Shown: positions 39,735 to 49,598 of the stretch, piece by piece | How the letters are laid out: every line of letters starts with the position of its first letter | Position numbering within the stretch: position 1 is the first letter of the stretch | Assembly (NCBI RefSeq): GCF_002307355.1 | Contig: NZ_CP017481.1 | Span: 3,410,001-3,474,000, forward strand | DNA: 64,000 nt | Origin: Pectobacterium polaris | GTDB taxonomy: Bacteria > Pseudomonadota > Gammaproteobacteria > Enterobacterales > Enterobacteriaceae | Direction: 5' to 3' | Notes under the pieces: generated by a model | What the model saw: the letters and a program-made list of their open reading frames with translations, nothing else | Database searches by the model: none | What the model was told of the DNA's origin: nothing | Position numbers and translations under genes: made by a program

Positions 39735-39761
39735 ACCCATTCCTGCCATGTGGGAATGGGT
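39735..39761. other. Hairpin between the two oppA genes
   Basis: ACCCATTCC and GGAATGGGT form a nine-base stem around a nine-base loop, 72 bases after oppA copy 1. It has no T-run. Such hairpins often stabilise an upstream high-level transcript or partly terminate it. Confidence 0.45.
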
Positions 39762-39853
39762 CGTGAGTCGAATCGATTAATCGTTTTCTCACCGGGCTCT
39801 AATTCAGGAATCGTGCTGGGATAACTAGCACGACAACATTACAGGAGAAAATA

Positions 39854-41491
39854 ATGACACACATCACAACTAAAAAAAGAGTAGCTGCCGCTATTATCGC
39901 GGCATTAAGTAGCACGATGGCTGTTTCTGCCTTCGCCGCGACCGTTCCCGCAGGCGTTCAGTTAGCAGAAAAACAGGAGTTGGTCCGTAACAACGGTGCT
40001 GAAGTTTCCTCCCTTGACCCGCATAAAATCGAAGGTGTACCGGAATCCAACGTGTCGCGCGATCTGCTGGAAGGGTTGGTTATTTCCGACGTTAACGGTA
40101 AAACCAGTCCCGGCGTAGCAGAAAGCTGGGATAACAAAGATTTTAAAGTGTGGACGTTCCACCTGCGTAAAGATGCCAAATGGTCCAACGGTGAGCCGGT
40201 TACCGCACAAGATTTCGTCTATAGCTGGCAGCGTCTGGCCGATCCAAAGACAGCATCGCCTTACGCTAGCTATCTGCAATATGGTCATCTGCTGAATATC
40301 GATGACATCATCGCTGGCAAAAAATCCCCAGATACGCTGGGCGTGAAAGCGATCGACGATCATACCTTTGAGGTGACGCTTTCTGAAGCGGTGCCTTACT
40401 TCTATAAGCTGCCTGTTTACGTCGCGATGTCCCCAATCAATAAAGCCGTCGTTGAAAAATTCGGTGAAAAATGGACGCAGCCGCAAAACTGGGTCGGCAA
40501 CGGTGCCTACAAGCTGAAAAGCTGGGTCGTAAACGAAAAAATGGTGCTGGAGCGTAACCCGCAATATTGGGATAACGCCCACACCGTGATTAATCAGGTG
40601 ACGTATCTGCCGATTGCGTCTGAAGTGACGGACGTCAACCGCTACCGCAGCGGTGAAATCGACATGACGTACAACAACCTGCCAATTGAGCTCTTCCAAA
40701 AGCTGAAGAAAGAAATCCCGGATGAAGTGAAGGTTAACCCGTACCTGTGTACCTATTACTACGAAGTTAACAACCAGAAGCCGCCGTTTAACGATGTACG
40801 AGTCCGTACCGCGCTGCGTCTGGGCCTGAGCCAGGATATTCTGACCAACAAGGTGAAGAATCAGGGCGATATTCCTGCCTATGGCTTTGTTCCACCGTAT
40901 ATCGATGGTCTGAAAGCATCCGTTCCAGAGTGGTTCACCTGGCCACAGGCGAAACGTAATGAAGAAGCGAAAAAACTGCTGGCAGAAGCGGGCTATACCG
41001 CAGACAAACCGCTGACGCTGAACCTGCTGTATAACACCTCCGATTTGCACAAGAAAATGGCGATCGCGGCGGCTTCTATCTGGAAACAGAATATCGGTGT
41101 GGACGTTAAGCTGGAAAATCAGGAATGGAAAACCTTCCTCAGCACGCGTCATCAGGGTACCTATGATGTTGCACGCGCCGGATGGTGTGCCGACTATAAC
41201 GAACCTTCAACCTTCCTGAACAGCATGCTGTCTGACAGCAGCAGTAACACCTCGCACTATAAGAGCAAAGAGTTTGATGCACTGGTGGCGAAATCCTTGC
41301 AGGTGAAAACCGATGAGGAGCGCGCTGCGGTTTACCAGCAGGCGGAATCGCAGCTGGATAAAGACGCTGTCACCATACCGGTCTATTACTATGCGAATAC
41401 CCGACTGGTGAAACCTTATGTGGGTGGATTAACGGGCAATGATCCGCAGGATAATGTTTACGTGAAAGATCTTTATATCATCAAGCACTAA
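39854..41491 (+). CDS. oppA: Oligopeptide-binding periplasmic protein OppA, second copy
   Basis: This 545-residue protein has a Sec signal ending in ...VSAFA before ATVPAGVQLA. It shares most of its length with copy 1, including YLCTYYYE.NNQKPPFNDVR. Differences cluster in segments such as YKLPVYVAMSPINKA against YKLLNHSSLSPVNKA. It is adjacent to oppB, so it may be the main partner of the transporter. AGGAG lies nine bases upstream of the ATG. Confidence 0.95.
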   Translation: MTHITTKKRVAAAIIAALSSTMAVSAFAATVPAGVQLAEKQELVRNNGAEVSSLDPHKIEGVPESNVSRDLLEGLVISDVNGKTSPGVAESWDNKDFKVWTFHLRKDAKWSNGEPVTAQDFVYSWQRLADPKTASPYASYLQYGHLLNIDDIIAGKKSPDTLGVKAIDDHTFEVTLSEAVPYFYKLPVYVAMSPINKAVVEKFGEKWTQPQNWVGNGAYKLKSWVVNEKMVLERNPQYWDNAHTVINQVTYLPIASEVTDVNRYRSGEIDMTYNNLPIELFQKLKKEIPDEVKVNPYLCTYYYEVNNQKPPFNDVRVRTALRLGLSQDILTNKVKNQGDIPAYGFVPPYIDGLKASVPEWFTWPQAKRNEEAKKLLAEAGYTADKPLTLNLLYNTSDLHKKMAIAAASIWKQNIGVDVKLENQEWKTFLSTRHQGTYDVARAGWCADYNEPSTFLNSMLSDSSSNTSHYKSKEFDALVAKSLQVKTDEERAAVYQQAESQLDKDAVTIPVYYYANTRLVKPYVGGLTGNDPQDNVYVKDLYIIKH

Positions 41492-41498
41492 TAATAAT

Positions 41499-41531
41499 GG
41501 CTGGCGCACGCTGCTGTGCTGCCAGCCTTTT
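41499..41531 (+). terminator. Partial terminator between oppA copy 2 and oppB
   Basis: GGCTGGC and GCCAGCC form a seven-base stem, 5 bases after the oppA stop, followed by TTTTA. A leaky terminator here would give much more OppA than OppBCDF, as in other opp operons. Confidence 0.6.
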
Positions 41532-41544
41532 ATAGGTACGAGCA

Positions 41545-42465
41545 ATGTTAAAATTTATTCTTCGCCGCTGTTTAGAGGCGATTCCAACGCTATTTATCCT
41601 GATCACCATCTCGTTTTTCATGATGCGATTGGCACCCGGTAGCCCTTTTACCGGTGAGCGCAATTTACCGCCGGAAGTGATGGCGAATATTGAAGCCAAA
41701 TACCATCTGAATGACCCCATTATGACGCAGTACGGCAACTACTTGCTGCAATTGGTGCAGGGTGATTTCGGTCCTTCTTTTAAATACAAAGACTATTCCG
41801 TGAACGATCTGGTCGCGACGTCTTTCCCTGTTTCTGCAAAACTGGGGGCTGCGGCATTCGTTCTGGCCGTTATTTTTGGTGTGAGTGCCGGTGTGATCGC
41901 CGCGCTGAATCAGAATACGAAATGGGACTATACCGTGATGGGCTTTGCCATGACGGGGGTGGTGATTCCCAGCTTTGTCGTCGCGCCGTTGCTGGTGCTG
42001 GTTTTCGCCATTACGCTGCGGTGGCTACCCGGCGGAGGGTGGAACGGTGGGGCACCCAAATACATGATTTTACCGATGGTGGCACTGTCTCTGTCTTATA
42101 TCGCCAGCATCGCGCGTATTACCCGAGGATCGATGATCGAGGTTTTACACTCTAACTTTATTCGCACCGCGCGCGCTAAAGGGTTGCCGATGCGCCGCAT
42201 CGTCCTGCGCCATGCGTTAAAACCTGCGCTGCTGCCCGTGCTCTCTTATATGGGGCCGGCGTTTGTGGGGATTATTACCGGTTCGATGGTTGTTGAAACC
42301 ATTTTTGGTTTACCCGGTATTGGGCAACTGTTCGTAAACGGTGCACTGAACCGCGACTATTCACTGGTACTGAGCCTGACGATTCTGGTCGGCGGCTTAA
42401 CCATTCTATTTAATGCGATCATTGACGTGCTCTACGCTGTTATCGATCCGAAAATTCGCTATTAA
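41545..42465 (+). CDS. oppB: Oligopeptide ABC transporter permease OppB
   Basis: This 306-residue inner-membrane permease has about six helices. The first helix is at about residues 9-30. The EAA loop (RTARAKGLPMRRIVLRHALK) near residue 210 contacts the ATPase subunits. It forms the translocation channel with OppC. It lies 12 bases before oppC. Confidence 0.95.
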   Translation: MLKFILRRCLEAIPTLFILITISFFMMRLAPGSPFTGERNLPPEVMANIEAKYHLNDPIMTQYGNYLLQLVQGDFGPSFKYKDYSVNDLVATSFPVSAKLGAAAFVLAVIFGVSAGVIAALNQNTKWDYTVMGFAMTGVVIPSFVVAPLLVLVFAITLRWLPGGGWNGGAPKYMILPMVALSLSYIASIARITRGSMIEVLHSNFIRTARAKGLPMRRIVLRHALKPALLPVLSYMGPAFVGIITGSMVVETIFGLPGIGQLFVNGALNRDYSLVLSLTILVGGLTILFNAIIDVLYAVIDPKIRY

Positions 42466-42476
42466 TTGGGGGCGTT

Positions 42477-43385
42477 ATGTTTTGGAATCGAAAAAACGTT
42501 GAAGCGTTAGAGAACTTCACCGAGCAGTCTGAGATTGAAGGACGCAGTTTGTGGCAGGATGCGCGTCTGCGCTTTATCCACAACCGTGCGGCGCTGGCTA
42601 GCCTGCTTGTTTTGGCCGTGATTACCGTGTTCGTGATTTTCGCCCCGATGCTGTCTGCATTTGACTACGCCGATACGGACTGGGGAATGATGTCAGCTGC
42701 GCCGGATATGACGTCTGGTCACTATTTTGGTACGGACTCCTCGGGTCGTGATCTGCTGGTCCGCGTTGCCATCGGGGGCCGCGTCTCGCTGATGGTTGGC
42801 GTCGCGGCGGCGCTGGTTGCGGTGATCGTCGGAACGCTGTACGGCGCGATGTCGGGTTATCTGGGCGGGAAAGTGGATTCGGTGATGATGCGTCTGCTGG
42901 AAATCCTCAACTCATTCCCGTTCATGTTCTTCGTTATTCTGCTGGTGACGTTCTTCGGGCAGAACATGCTGTTGATCTTCGTGGCTATCGGCATGGTGTC
43001 CTGGCTGGATATGGCGCGTATCGTGCGCGGCCAGACGCTGAGCCTGAAACGTAAAGAGTTCATTGAAGCAGCGATGGTTTCCGGTGTCTCCACGCGCGGT
43101 ATCGTGCTGCGCCACATTGTGCCTAACGTGCTGGGCGTAGTGGTCGTTTACGCCTCTCTGCTGGTGCCAAGCATGATCCTGTTCGAATCCTTCCTGAGCT
43201 TCCTGGGTCTGGGAACGCAGGAACCGTTAAGCAGCTGGGGGGCCTTGCTGAATGATGGTGCGAACTCAATGGAAGTGTCGCCGTGGTTACTGTTCTATCC
43301 GGCGGCGTTTCTGGTTGTCACGCTGTTTTGTTTTAACTTTATCGGCGATGGCCTGCGTGATGCCCTCGACCCGAAAGATCGCTGA
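42477..43385 (+). CDS. oppC: Oligopeptide ABC transporter permease OppC
   Basis: This 302-residue inner-membrane permease has an N-terminal cytoplasmic stretch, then about six helices. The EAA loop includes FIEAAMVSGVSTRGIVLRHI. It ends with LRDALDPKDR. The gene lies between oppB and oppD with very short gaps. Confidence 0.95.
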   Translation: MFWNRKNVEALENFTEQSEIEGRSLWQDARLRFIHNRAALASLLVLAVITVFVIFAPMLSAFDYADTDWGMMSAAPDMTSGHYFGTDSSGRDLLVRVAIGGRVSLMVGVAAALVAVIVGTLYGAMSGYLGGKVDSVMMRLLEILNSFPFMFFVILLVTFFGQNMLLIFVAIGMVSWLDMARIVRGQTLSLKRKEFIEAAMVSGVSTRGIVLRHIVPNVLGVVVVYASLLVPSMILFESFLSFLGLGTQEPLSSWGALLNDGANSMEVSPWLLFYPAAFLVVTLFCFNFIGDGLRDALDPKDR

Positions 43386-43396
43386 GGAATATCGAC

Positions 43397-44392
43397 ATGA
43401 GCAAGATTGAATTAACTGGCGCGCACGACGCGCTGCTACATGTTCAGGATCTCCGGGTAACGTTCAAAACGCAGGATGGTGATGTGACGGCGGTTAACGA
43501 CCTGAACTTCACGCTCAACGCCGGTGAAACGCTGGGGATTGTTGGTGAGTCCGGCTCCGGTAAATCACAAACCGCGTTTGCGTTGATGGGGCTGCTGGCT
43601 CGCAATGGTCGTATTGGTGGATCGGCACGTTTTCGTGGCAAAGAGATTCTCAATTTGCCTGAAAGCCAGCTGAATAAGCTGCGCGCTGAAGAAATCAGCA
43701 TGATCTTCCAGGACCCGATGACCTCGCTGAACCCTTACATGCGCGTTGGCGAACAGCTGATGGAAGTGCTGATGTTGCACAAACGCCTGAGCAAAAGCGA
43801 AGCGTTTGAAGAATCCGTCAAAATGCTGGATGCGGTCAAAATGCCGGAAGCGCGCAAGCGTATGAAGATGTATCCGCATGAGTTTTCCGGTGGGATGCGT
43901 CAGCGCGTGATGATCGCAATGGCACTGCTGTGTCGTCCGAAGCTGCTGATTGCCGATGAACCGACAACAGCGCTGGATGTGACGGTTCAGGCACAGATTA
44001 TGACGCTGCTGAACGAGCTGAAACGTGAGTTCAATACATCCATCATCATGATCACCCACGACCTGGGCGTGGTGGCGGGTATTTGTGACAAAGTGCTGGT
44101 GATGTACGCCGGACGTACCATGGAATACGGCGCTGCACGCGACGTCTTTTATCATCCGAGCCACCCGTATTCTGTCGGCCTGCTCAACGCCGTGCCGCGT
44201 CTGGATGCGGAAGATGACGTGCTGGCAACCATTCCGGGCAATCCGCCTAACTTATTACGTTTGCCGAAAGGCTGTCCGTTCCAACCACGCTGCCCGTATT
44301 CAATGGATGTCTGCCATAGCGCACCGGCGCTGGAATCTTTTGGTGATGGCCGCTTGCGCGCCTGCTTTAGAGCGATTGAGGAGGTGGTATGA
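43397..44392 (+). CDS. oppD: Oligopeptide ABC transporter ATPase OppD
   Basis: This 331-residue ATPase has Walker A GESGSGKS near residue 55, the signature SGGMRQRV, and Walker B LLIADEPTTALD. A C-terminal cysteine cluster (CPFQPRCPYSMDVC) is typical of Opp/Dpp ATPases and may bind an iron-sulfur centre. Its stop overlaps the oppF start by four bases. Confidence 0.95.
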   Translation: MSKIELTGAHDALLHVQDLRVTFKTQDGDVTAVNDLNFTLNAGETLGIVGESGSGKSQTAFALMGLLARNGRIGGSARFRGKEILNLPESQLNKLRAEEISMIFQDPMTSLNPYMRVGEQLMEVLMLHKRLSKSEAFEESVKMLDAVKMPEARKRMKMYPHEFSGGMRQRVMIAMALLCRPKLLIADEPTTALDVTVQAQIMTLLNELKREFNTSIIMITHDLGVVAGICDKVLVMYAGRTMEYGAARDVFYHPSHPYSVGLLNAVPRLDAEDDVLATIPGNPPNLLRLPKGCPFQPRCPYSMDVCHSAPALESFGDGRLRACFRAIEEVV

Positions 44393-45423
44393 ACAACGCG
44401 GACGAGAAAAAGGTGTTGTTAGAAGTGGACGATCTGAAAGTCCACTTTGATGTCAGAGATGATAAACAGTGGTTCTGGCAGCCGCCGAAAAAACTGAAAG
44501 CCGTTGATGGCGTGACGCTACGTTTATATGAAGGCGAAACGCTGGGCGTGGTGGGTGAATCCGGCTGCGGCAAGTCCACGCTTGCGCGTGCGATTATTGG
44601 TCTGGTAAAAGCGACCGACGGACGCGTCACCTGGCTGGGCAAAGACTTGCTGGGTATGAGCGCTGCTCAATGGCGTGCTGCGCGTAGCGATATTCAGATG
44701 ATATTCCAGGATCCGCTGGCATCACTGAATCCGCGTATGACCATTGGCGAAATTATTGCCGAGCCGTTAAAGGTTTATCACCCAGAGCTGGATCGACAGA
44801 CGGTAAAAGATCGTGTGAAAGCGATGATGCTGAAGGTTGGGCTGCTGCCGAACCTGATCAACCGCTATCCGCATGAATTCTCTGGCGGGCAGTGTCAGCG
44901 TATTGGCATCGCGCGCGCGCTGATTCTGGAGCCGAAACTGATTATCTGTGATGAGCCGGTTTCCGCGTTGGACGTGTCGATTCAGGCGCAGGTGGTTAAC
45001 CTGCTGCGTCAGCTACAGCGCGAAATGCGTCTGTCGCTGATTTTCATCGCTCATGACTTATCGGTTGTGAAACACATCTCCGATCGCGTGTTGGTGATGT
45101 ATCTGGGTCATGCGGTAGAACTGGGAACATACGATCAGGTCTATAAAAACCCGCAGCACCCGTATACCCGCGCGCTGATGTCCGCTGTGCCGACGCCCGA
45201 TCCCGATCAGGAGCGGAACAAGAAGATACAGCTGCTGGAAGGGGATTTGCCTTCGCCAATCAATCCGCCATCGGGCTGTGTGTTCTGCACGCGTTGCCCG
45301 ATTGTCGGTCCTGAGTGCTCGAAAACCCGTCCCTTGCTGGAAGGGAGCTTTACGCATGCCGTTTCGTGTCTGAAGGTCGATCCGCAGGCGTTATTACCGG
45401 TGGCAGAAGCTGAAGCACAGTAA
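44389..45423 (+). CDS. oppF: Oligopeptide ABC transporter ATPase OppF
   Basis: This 344-residue ATPase partners OppD. It has Walker A GESGCGKS, the signature SGGQCQRIGIARAL, Walker B LIICDEPVSALD, and the C-terminal cysteine motif CVFCTRCPIVGPEC. It ends the opp operon, followed by a strong terminator. The start is GGAGGTGGTATGA, coupled to the oppD stop. Confidence 0.95.
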   Translation: MNNADEKKVLLEVDDLKVHFDVRDDKQWFWQPPKKLKAVDGVTLRLYEGETLGVVGESGCGKSTLARAIIGLVKATDGRVTWLGKDLLGMSAAQWRAARSDIQMIFQDPLASLNPRMTIGEIIAEPLKVYHPELDRQTVKDRVKAMMLKVGLLPNLINRYPHEFSGGQCQRIGIARALILEPKLIICDEPVSALDVSIQAQVVNLLRQLQREMRLSLIFIAHDLSVVKHISDRVLVMYLGHAVELGTYDQVYKNPQHPYTRALMSAVPTPDPDQERNKKIQLLEGDLPSPINPPSGCVFCTRCPIVGPECSKTRPLLEGSFTHAVSCLKVDPQALLPVAEAEAQ

Positions 45424-45444
45424 TCTGTTTTATCGGCTATCGAT

Positions 45445-45484
45445 GTAAAAAAGGCGTCTCCTGCGGGAGACGCCTTACTTTTAA
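45445..45484. terminator. Bidirectional terminator oppF/yciU
   Basis: AAGGCGTCTCC and GGAGACGCCTT form a perfect eleven-base stem with a TGCG loop. An A-run precedes it and ACTTTT follows. It lies between convergent oppF and yciU. Confidence 0.85.
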
Positions 45485-45494
45485 GTAAGCGGAA

Positions 45495-45818
45495 TTACTC
45501 TTTCCACAAAATGTGGCAAAGTTTGTGGTCTTTTTCCCGGCAAATCAGCACGCGGGCAAAAATATCCGTAATTTCTTCACCGTCTTCTTCGGCCAGCCCA
45601 ATCACGACTTCGGCAAAAAAGTCAGGATTCAGGTCAAAATCAACGTGCTCGGCCCAGTCTTCAGCAGGGTCGAATAACTCTGCACCACCGCGCTCTTCAA
45701 ATTGCAGGTTGAATAGCAGAATATCTGCCGGATCGAGGTTATCAGCCGCGAGTTCCAAAAAGATATCGTAGGCCTGTTCCAATGCTTCGTCTTCGGTCAG
45801 GCGATTATTCAAATCCAT
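45495..45818 (-). CDS. yciU: UPF0263 protein YciU, dsDNA-mimic type
   Basis: This 107-residue strongly acidic protein matches E. coli YciU and H. influenzae HI1450, whose negative surface mimics DNA. Conserved stretches are [19 protein letters not shown] and [19 protein letters not shown]. The start at 45818 (MDLNNRL) has AGGAA upstream and fits the family. Partners are unknown. Confidence 0.9.
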   Translation of the reverse strand: MDLNNRLTEDEALEQAYDIFLELAADNLDPADILLFNLQFEERGGAELFDPAEDWAEHVDFDLNPDFFAEVVIGLAEEDGEEITDIFARVLICREKDHKLCHILWKE

Positions 45819-45873
45819 AACGTCATTCCTGTTAATTCCCAATAGCCTTATTAGAACACGGGAAAACGCGTAT

Positions 45874-47334
45874 TTATAGCAGAGGGCTGAAAAAGTAGAA
45901 CAGCCGCTCGACGATGCGTTGCCAGTAAGGGCGATTTTGCCACTGCGTCGCGTTTAACAGGCGTGAACGGGCGATGTAATCTTCCTGTACGCAGGCTAAA
46001 TCGCTGCCGAACCCGGCATCGTCAATCACCAACGTAATTTCAAAATTCAGCCACAGACTGCGCATATCCAGATTCACCGTGCCGACCAGGCTGAGTTGTC
46101 CATCAACCAGTACGCTTTTGGTGTGCAGCAGCCCGTCCTTGAATTGATAAATTTTTACGCCAGCGGCCAGCAGTTCCGTGAAGAATGCGCGACTGGCCCA
46201 GCCGACCAGCACGGAGTCATTTTTGTGTGGAACGATAATGCTGACATCGACCCCGCGCTGAGCGGCGGTACAGATGGCGTGCAGCAAATCGTCGCTGGGC
46301 ACGAAGTAGGGGGTCGTCATGATCAACTGCTTACGTGCCGAATAGACGGACGTCAGCAGCGCCTGATGAATCATTTCTTCCGGGTAACCGGGGCCAGAAG
46401 CAATAACCTGAATGGTGTGGCCGCTCTCCTGTTCGAACGGCATAACGTTAACATCCGGCGGCGGCGGAAGCAGGCGCTTGCCTGTCTCCATTTCCCAGTC
46501 GCAGCAGTAAATAATCCCCAGCGTGGTCGCTACCGGGCCTTCAATACGCGCCATCAGGTCAATCCATTGCCCAACGCCAGCATCTTGTTTGAATAAACGG
46601 GGATCGACCATGTTCATGCTGCCGGTATAGGCAATACGGTTGTCGATCAGGATGATTTTACGGTGCTGTCGCAAATCCATGCGGCGAAGGAAAGCACGGA
46701 ACAGATTCACTTTCAGGGCTTCAACCACCTCGATCCCGGCGGTGCGCATCAGCTCGGGGTGATGCTGGCGGAAAAATTGTACGCTGCCGGCAGAGTCCAA
46801 CAGAATACGGCAGTGTACCCCGCGTCGTGCCGCGGCGATAAGGGAAGAGGAGACTTGCTCAACCAGACCGCCGGGTTGCCAGATGTAGAACACCATTTCG
46901 ATGTTGCTGCGTGCGAGTTCAATATCACGCAATAACGCTTTAATGGTGTCATCAAACGTGGTCATTAACTGCAACTGGTTGCCTTTTACGCCGCCAACCC
47001 CTTGCCGTCTCTCACACAGCTGAAATAAAGAGCTGGCGACTTCACTATTTTCCGTCGCGAAAATACGGCGATATTCTTTTAATTCGCGTAGCCATTTTGC
47101 CGTTGATGGCCACATTTTGCTGGCACGTTCGGCTCGGCGTTTGCCGAGATGGAGCTCGCCAAACGAAAGATAAGCGACAATACCGACAAGTGGCAGAATA
47201 TAAATCACCAACAGCCAAGCCATCGCAGAAGGCACCGCCCGACGTTTCATTAAAATACGCAGGGTCACACCTGCAATCAGCAACCAGTAGCTAAAAACCA
47301 GTAACCAACTTATTACAGTATAAAATGTCGACAT
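45874..47334 (-). CDS. clsA: Cardiolipin synthase A
   Basis: This 486-residue phospholipase D-type enzyme joins two phosphatidylglycerols to form cardiolipin. Two N-terminal membrane helices (about 3-60) precede two HKD motifs: [18 protein letters not shown] near residue 220 and [18 protein letters not shown] near 400. The length equals E. coli Cls. It is divergent from yciY, as in E. coli. Confidence 0.96.
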   Translation of the reverse strand: MSTFYTVISWLLVFSYWLLIAGVTLRILMKRRAVPSAMAWLLVIYILPLVGIVAYLSFGELHLGKRRAERASKMWPSTAKWLRELKEYRRIFATENSEVASSLFQLCERRQGVGGVKGNQLQLMTTFDDTIKALLRDIELARSNIEMVFYIWQPGGLVEQVSSSLIAAARRGVHCRILLDSAGSVQFFRQHHPELMRTAGIEVVEALKVNLFRAFLRRMDLRQHRKIILIDNRIAYTGSMNMVDPRLFKQDAGVGQWIDLMARIEGPVATTLGIIYCCDWEMETGKRLLPPPPDVNVMPFEQESGHTIQVIASGPGYPEEMIHQALLTSVYSARKQLIMTTPYFVPSDDLLHAICTAAQRGVDVSIIVPHKNDSVLVGWASRAFFTELLAAGVKIYQFKDGLLHTKSVLVDGQLSLVGTVNLDMRSLWLNFEITLVIDDAGFGSDLACVQEDYIARSRLLNATQWQNRPYWQRIVERLFYFFSPLL

Positions 47335-47529
47335 AAAAGCAGCACAGTTCCCTTCTGCAAAGAATTAACAAAGTGTACGCATAGATTTATAAAAGGGGAA
47401 ATGCCTTTCCTCTGAATAAAATAGCGTAGCGGGCTAAGAAGAGAATGGCGGAGAAAGGGATTCACTGATTGTCGCCGCGAATGAGGGGGGTATAATGCCC
47501 CGCGCGAGTGTATTAACAAGAGTCGCATA

Positions 47530-47706
47530 ATGAAACGCAGTCGGAATGAAGTGGGTCGCTGGCGGATGTTACGTCAGGTCCAGCGTAGAAGAAGTCGCTG
47601 GTTAGAGGCTCAATCACGTACGTATCGTCATATTCGCTCTGCCCGTTATCTGCAACAAAAGCAGCAGCGACGGGCATTGCTCTATGCGGTAACCTACGAC
47701 TGGTAA
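47530..47706 (+). CDS. yciY: Small basic protein YciY
   Basis: This 58-residue Arg-rich protein was found by reading the plus strand divergently from clsA. It begins MKRSRNEVGRWRMLRQ and shares the start MKRSR.EVGRWRM and the RWLE.QSR block with E. coli YciY. The C-terminus is AVTYDW. Its function is unknown. A terminator follows 10 bases after the stop. Confidence 0.82.
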   Translation: MKRSRNEVGRWRMLRQVQRRRSRWLEAQSRTYRHIRSARYLQQKQQRRALLYAVTYDW

Positions 47707-47716
47707 GCCAGTGAGG

Positions 47717-47752
47717 AAAATAGCGACCCGAGGTATGGTCGCTATTTTTTTA
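47717..47752 (+). terminator. Terminator of yciY
   Basis: AAAATAGCGACC and GGTCGCTATTTT form a strong twelve-base stem with an eight-base loop, followed by a T-run. It can also act on the minus strand for the chemoreceptor gene. Confidence 0.85.
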
Positions 47753-47793
47753 TCACATGGTTTATTACGCTCTGAGTTTATTCCCTCATCGGC

Positions 47794-49467
47794 TCATCCC
47801 ATTACTGGAATGCGCTGTGCCATTTCTCTCTGATCGATCATCGGGTTAATGTCATCTTCCGTCGAGGGTAGGATGAACAGCGATACCGACGTATTTAAGC
47901 GTTCCGTTTGCTCCAGCAGTGAAGCGAAGGTGTGTGCGGAGGCTTCAACCTGTCCCGCATTTTCTCTGACGGTGTCGTTCAGCGTGCTGAGCCGGGCGGT
48001 GACTTCATGGATGCTCTCGTTCTGCTGGTGTGATATTTCCGAAATCTCGCTCAGAAACGTGCCCGTGCCTTTCGCGGTCTGAATGATGTGTTGCAGGCTG
48101 TCATTCAGTTTGTTCACCAGTCGCGTTCCGGCGGTGACGCTGTTATCAGAATCACGAATCAGCACATTAATATTTTGTGCAGAATGGCTGCTTTGCGAGG
48201 CCAGCGTGCCAACTTCCCGCGCGACAACGGCAAAGCCGCGTCCCATCGTCCCAGCTCGTGCGGCTTCAATGGAGGCGTTCAACGACAGAATGTGCGTCTG
48301 GAACGCCACGTTCTCAATCATCCCAATCGCTTCCGTCATCTCACGCGTTCTGCCTGCAATGTCTGACATCGCCACCTTTACGTCATTCATCATTGTCTCA
48401 CCCTGAGTGGCGATTTTACTGGTGTCTTCCGCGTGCAAATTGGCCTGTTGGGTATGCTGGGTATTTTGTTCCAGATGTTGGCTAAGCTGAATAATATGTT
48501 CTGTGGTGACTTTGAGCTCGTGGGATTGGCGGTTTGCCTGTTCGGAAAGCCGATGGTTATCTGCCGCGACCCGATCGACCTGCGTCACCATATGGTCAAC
48601 GCCTTGGCGAACCTGATTGACCAAGGTCACCAGACCTTCCTGCATTTGAATGACGCTAGCATTAAGCTGTTCAACTTCGCGTGTACCGCGCGTTTTTGTA
48701 TTGACCGCATGCGAAAGGTCACCCGCGGCGATCAGTTTTAAATGAGCGATGATGTGCGTCAGCGGACGAATAATGATCCGACTCACGCCAATCCACACGG
48801 CGATGGCGATCGCCAGCAAGAGCCCCAGAACCGTAATGAAAATCGTTTTTGCGTTATCGAGAGAGGATAAAAATTGTTGGCCATGCTGCTTTTGCAGCGC
48901 ATCGGTATCTTGCAGATAGTGTGAATACTTCTGGGTAAAATCGCTTTGGTATGCCTGTACCGGAACGGCAAAGAAAATATCGATCTGATTCGTGGTCTTT
49001 ATTCCCTCGGCCAGCTCGACAAGCCCGGAATAAAGCTGGCTATAGCTCTTTTTCAAATCGATAAAAGCCGCGGAGTCCGCTTCAGCTGTTGTGACCGTCC
49101 CCAACAATTGGTAGTGCTCCTGCGCCTGTTTTAGAGACACTTCCGCCTCATCCATCAGGCTGTGCCAACTGCCTTCAGACCCCGTTTCTTTGTCTACTAA
49201 CAGATAAATGCCCGCGCGGTTGAGCTTATCGCTGGCACTCATCACTTCCATCCGCGCTTTATCCATTAAGGCTTGTTGCTGGCGAAGGCTCTCGTTAGCG
49301 GAAATATCCTGCCGAACCTGAGTCATCGTTTGCGAAATGACGCCGACGGAAACCAATTGCAGTAAAGAAAATAACCCAATGATCAATAACAATCCGGAGA
49401 GAATACTGAGGCGATGACGGCGGCGGATAGTAGCAACTCCGTTTTGCAAAATCGCAGGCATTAACAT
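47794..49467 (-). CDS. Methyl-accepting chemotaxis protein
   Basis: This 557-residue chemoreceptor has TM1 (about residues 22-48), a periplasmic ligand-binding helical-bundle region, TM2 (about 207-230), a HAMP region and a long cytoplasmic coiled coil. The hairpin tip reads AFQTHILSLNASIEAARAG, then GRGFAVVAREVGTLASQS. It lacks the C-terminal NWETF-type pentapeptide, ending in RIPVMG. It sits between yciY and yciI, where E. coli has kch. The ligand is unknown. Confidence 0.92.
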   Translation of the reverse strand: MLMPAILQNGVATIRRRHRLSILSGLLLIIGLFSLLQLVSVGVISQTMTQVRQDISANESLRQQQALMDKARMEVMSASDKLNRAGIYLLVDKETGSEGSWHSLMDEAEVSLKQAQEHYQLLGTVTTAEADSAAFIDLKKSYSQLYSGLVELAEGIKTTNQIDIFFAVPVQAYQSDFTQKYSHYLQDTDALQKQHGQQFLSSLDNAKTIFITVLGLLLAIAIAVWIGVSRIIIRPLTHIIAHLKLIAAGDLSHAVNTKTRGTREVEQLNASVIQMQEGLVTLVNQVRQGVDHMVTQVDRVAADNHRLSEQANRQSHELKVTTEHIIQLSQHLEQNTQHTQQANLHAEDTSKIATQGETMMNDVKVAMSDIAGRTREMTEAIGMIENVAFQTHILSLNASIEAARAGTMGRGFAVVAREVGTLASQSSHSAQNINVLIRDSDNSVTAGTRLVNKLNDSLQHIIQTAKGTGTFLSEISEISHQQNESIHEVTARLSTLNDTVRENAGQVEASAHTFASLLEQTERLNTSVSLFILPSTEDDINPMIDQREMAQRIPVMG

Positions 49468-49548
49468 GATTGCTGACCCTCTATGAATGAATAGCGGTCA
49501 AACTATCACTGTTAAATGACTAAAATATTTCAGCTTTTAGCGGGGGCG

Positions 49549-49582
49549 AAAAGGGTCATGGTTTTTTAGTACAACCATGACC
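49549..49582 (-). terminator. Terminator of yciI
   Basis: On the minus strand GGTCATGGTT and AACCATGACC form a perfect ten-base stem with a nine-base loop, followed by CTTTTCG. It lies 17 bases after the yciI stop. Confidence 0.6.
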
Positions 49583-49598
49583 TGTATCAAGGGAACCC

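Noticed and set aside
39962..41152. Long minus-strand ORF of 396 residues
   Set aside because: It lies wholly antisense to oppA copy 2 and reflects codon bias of that gene. It has no family resemblance.
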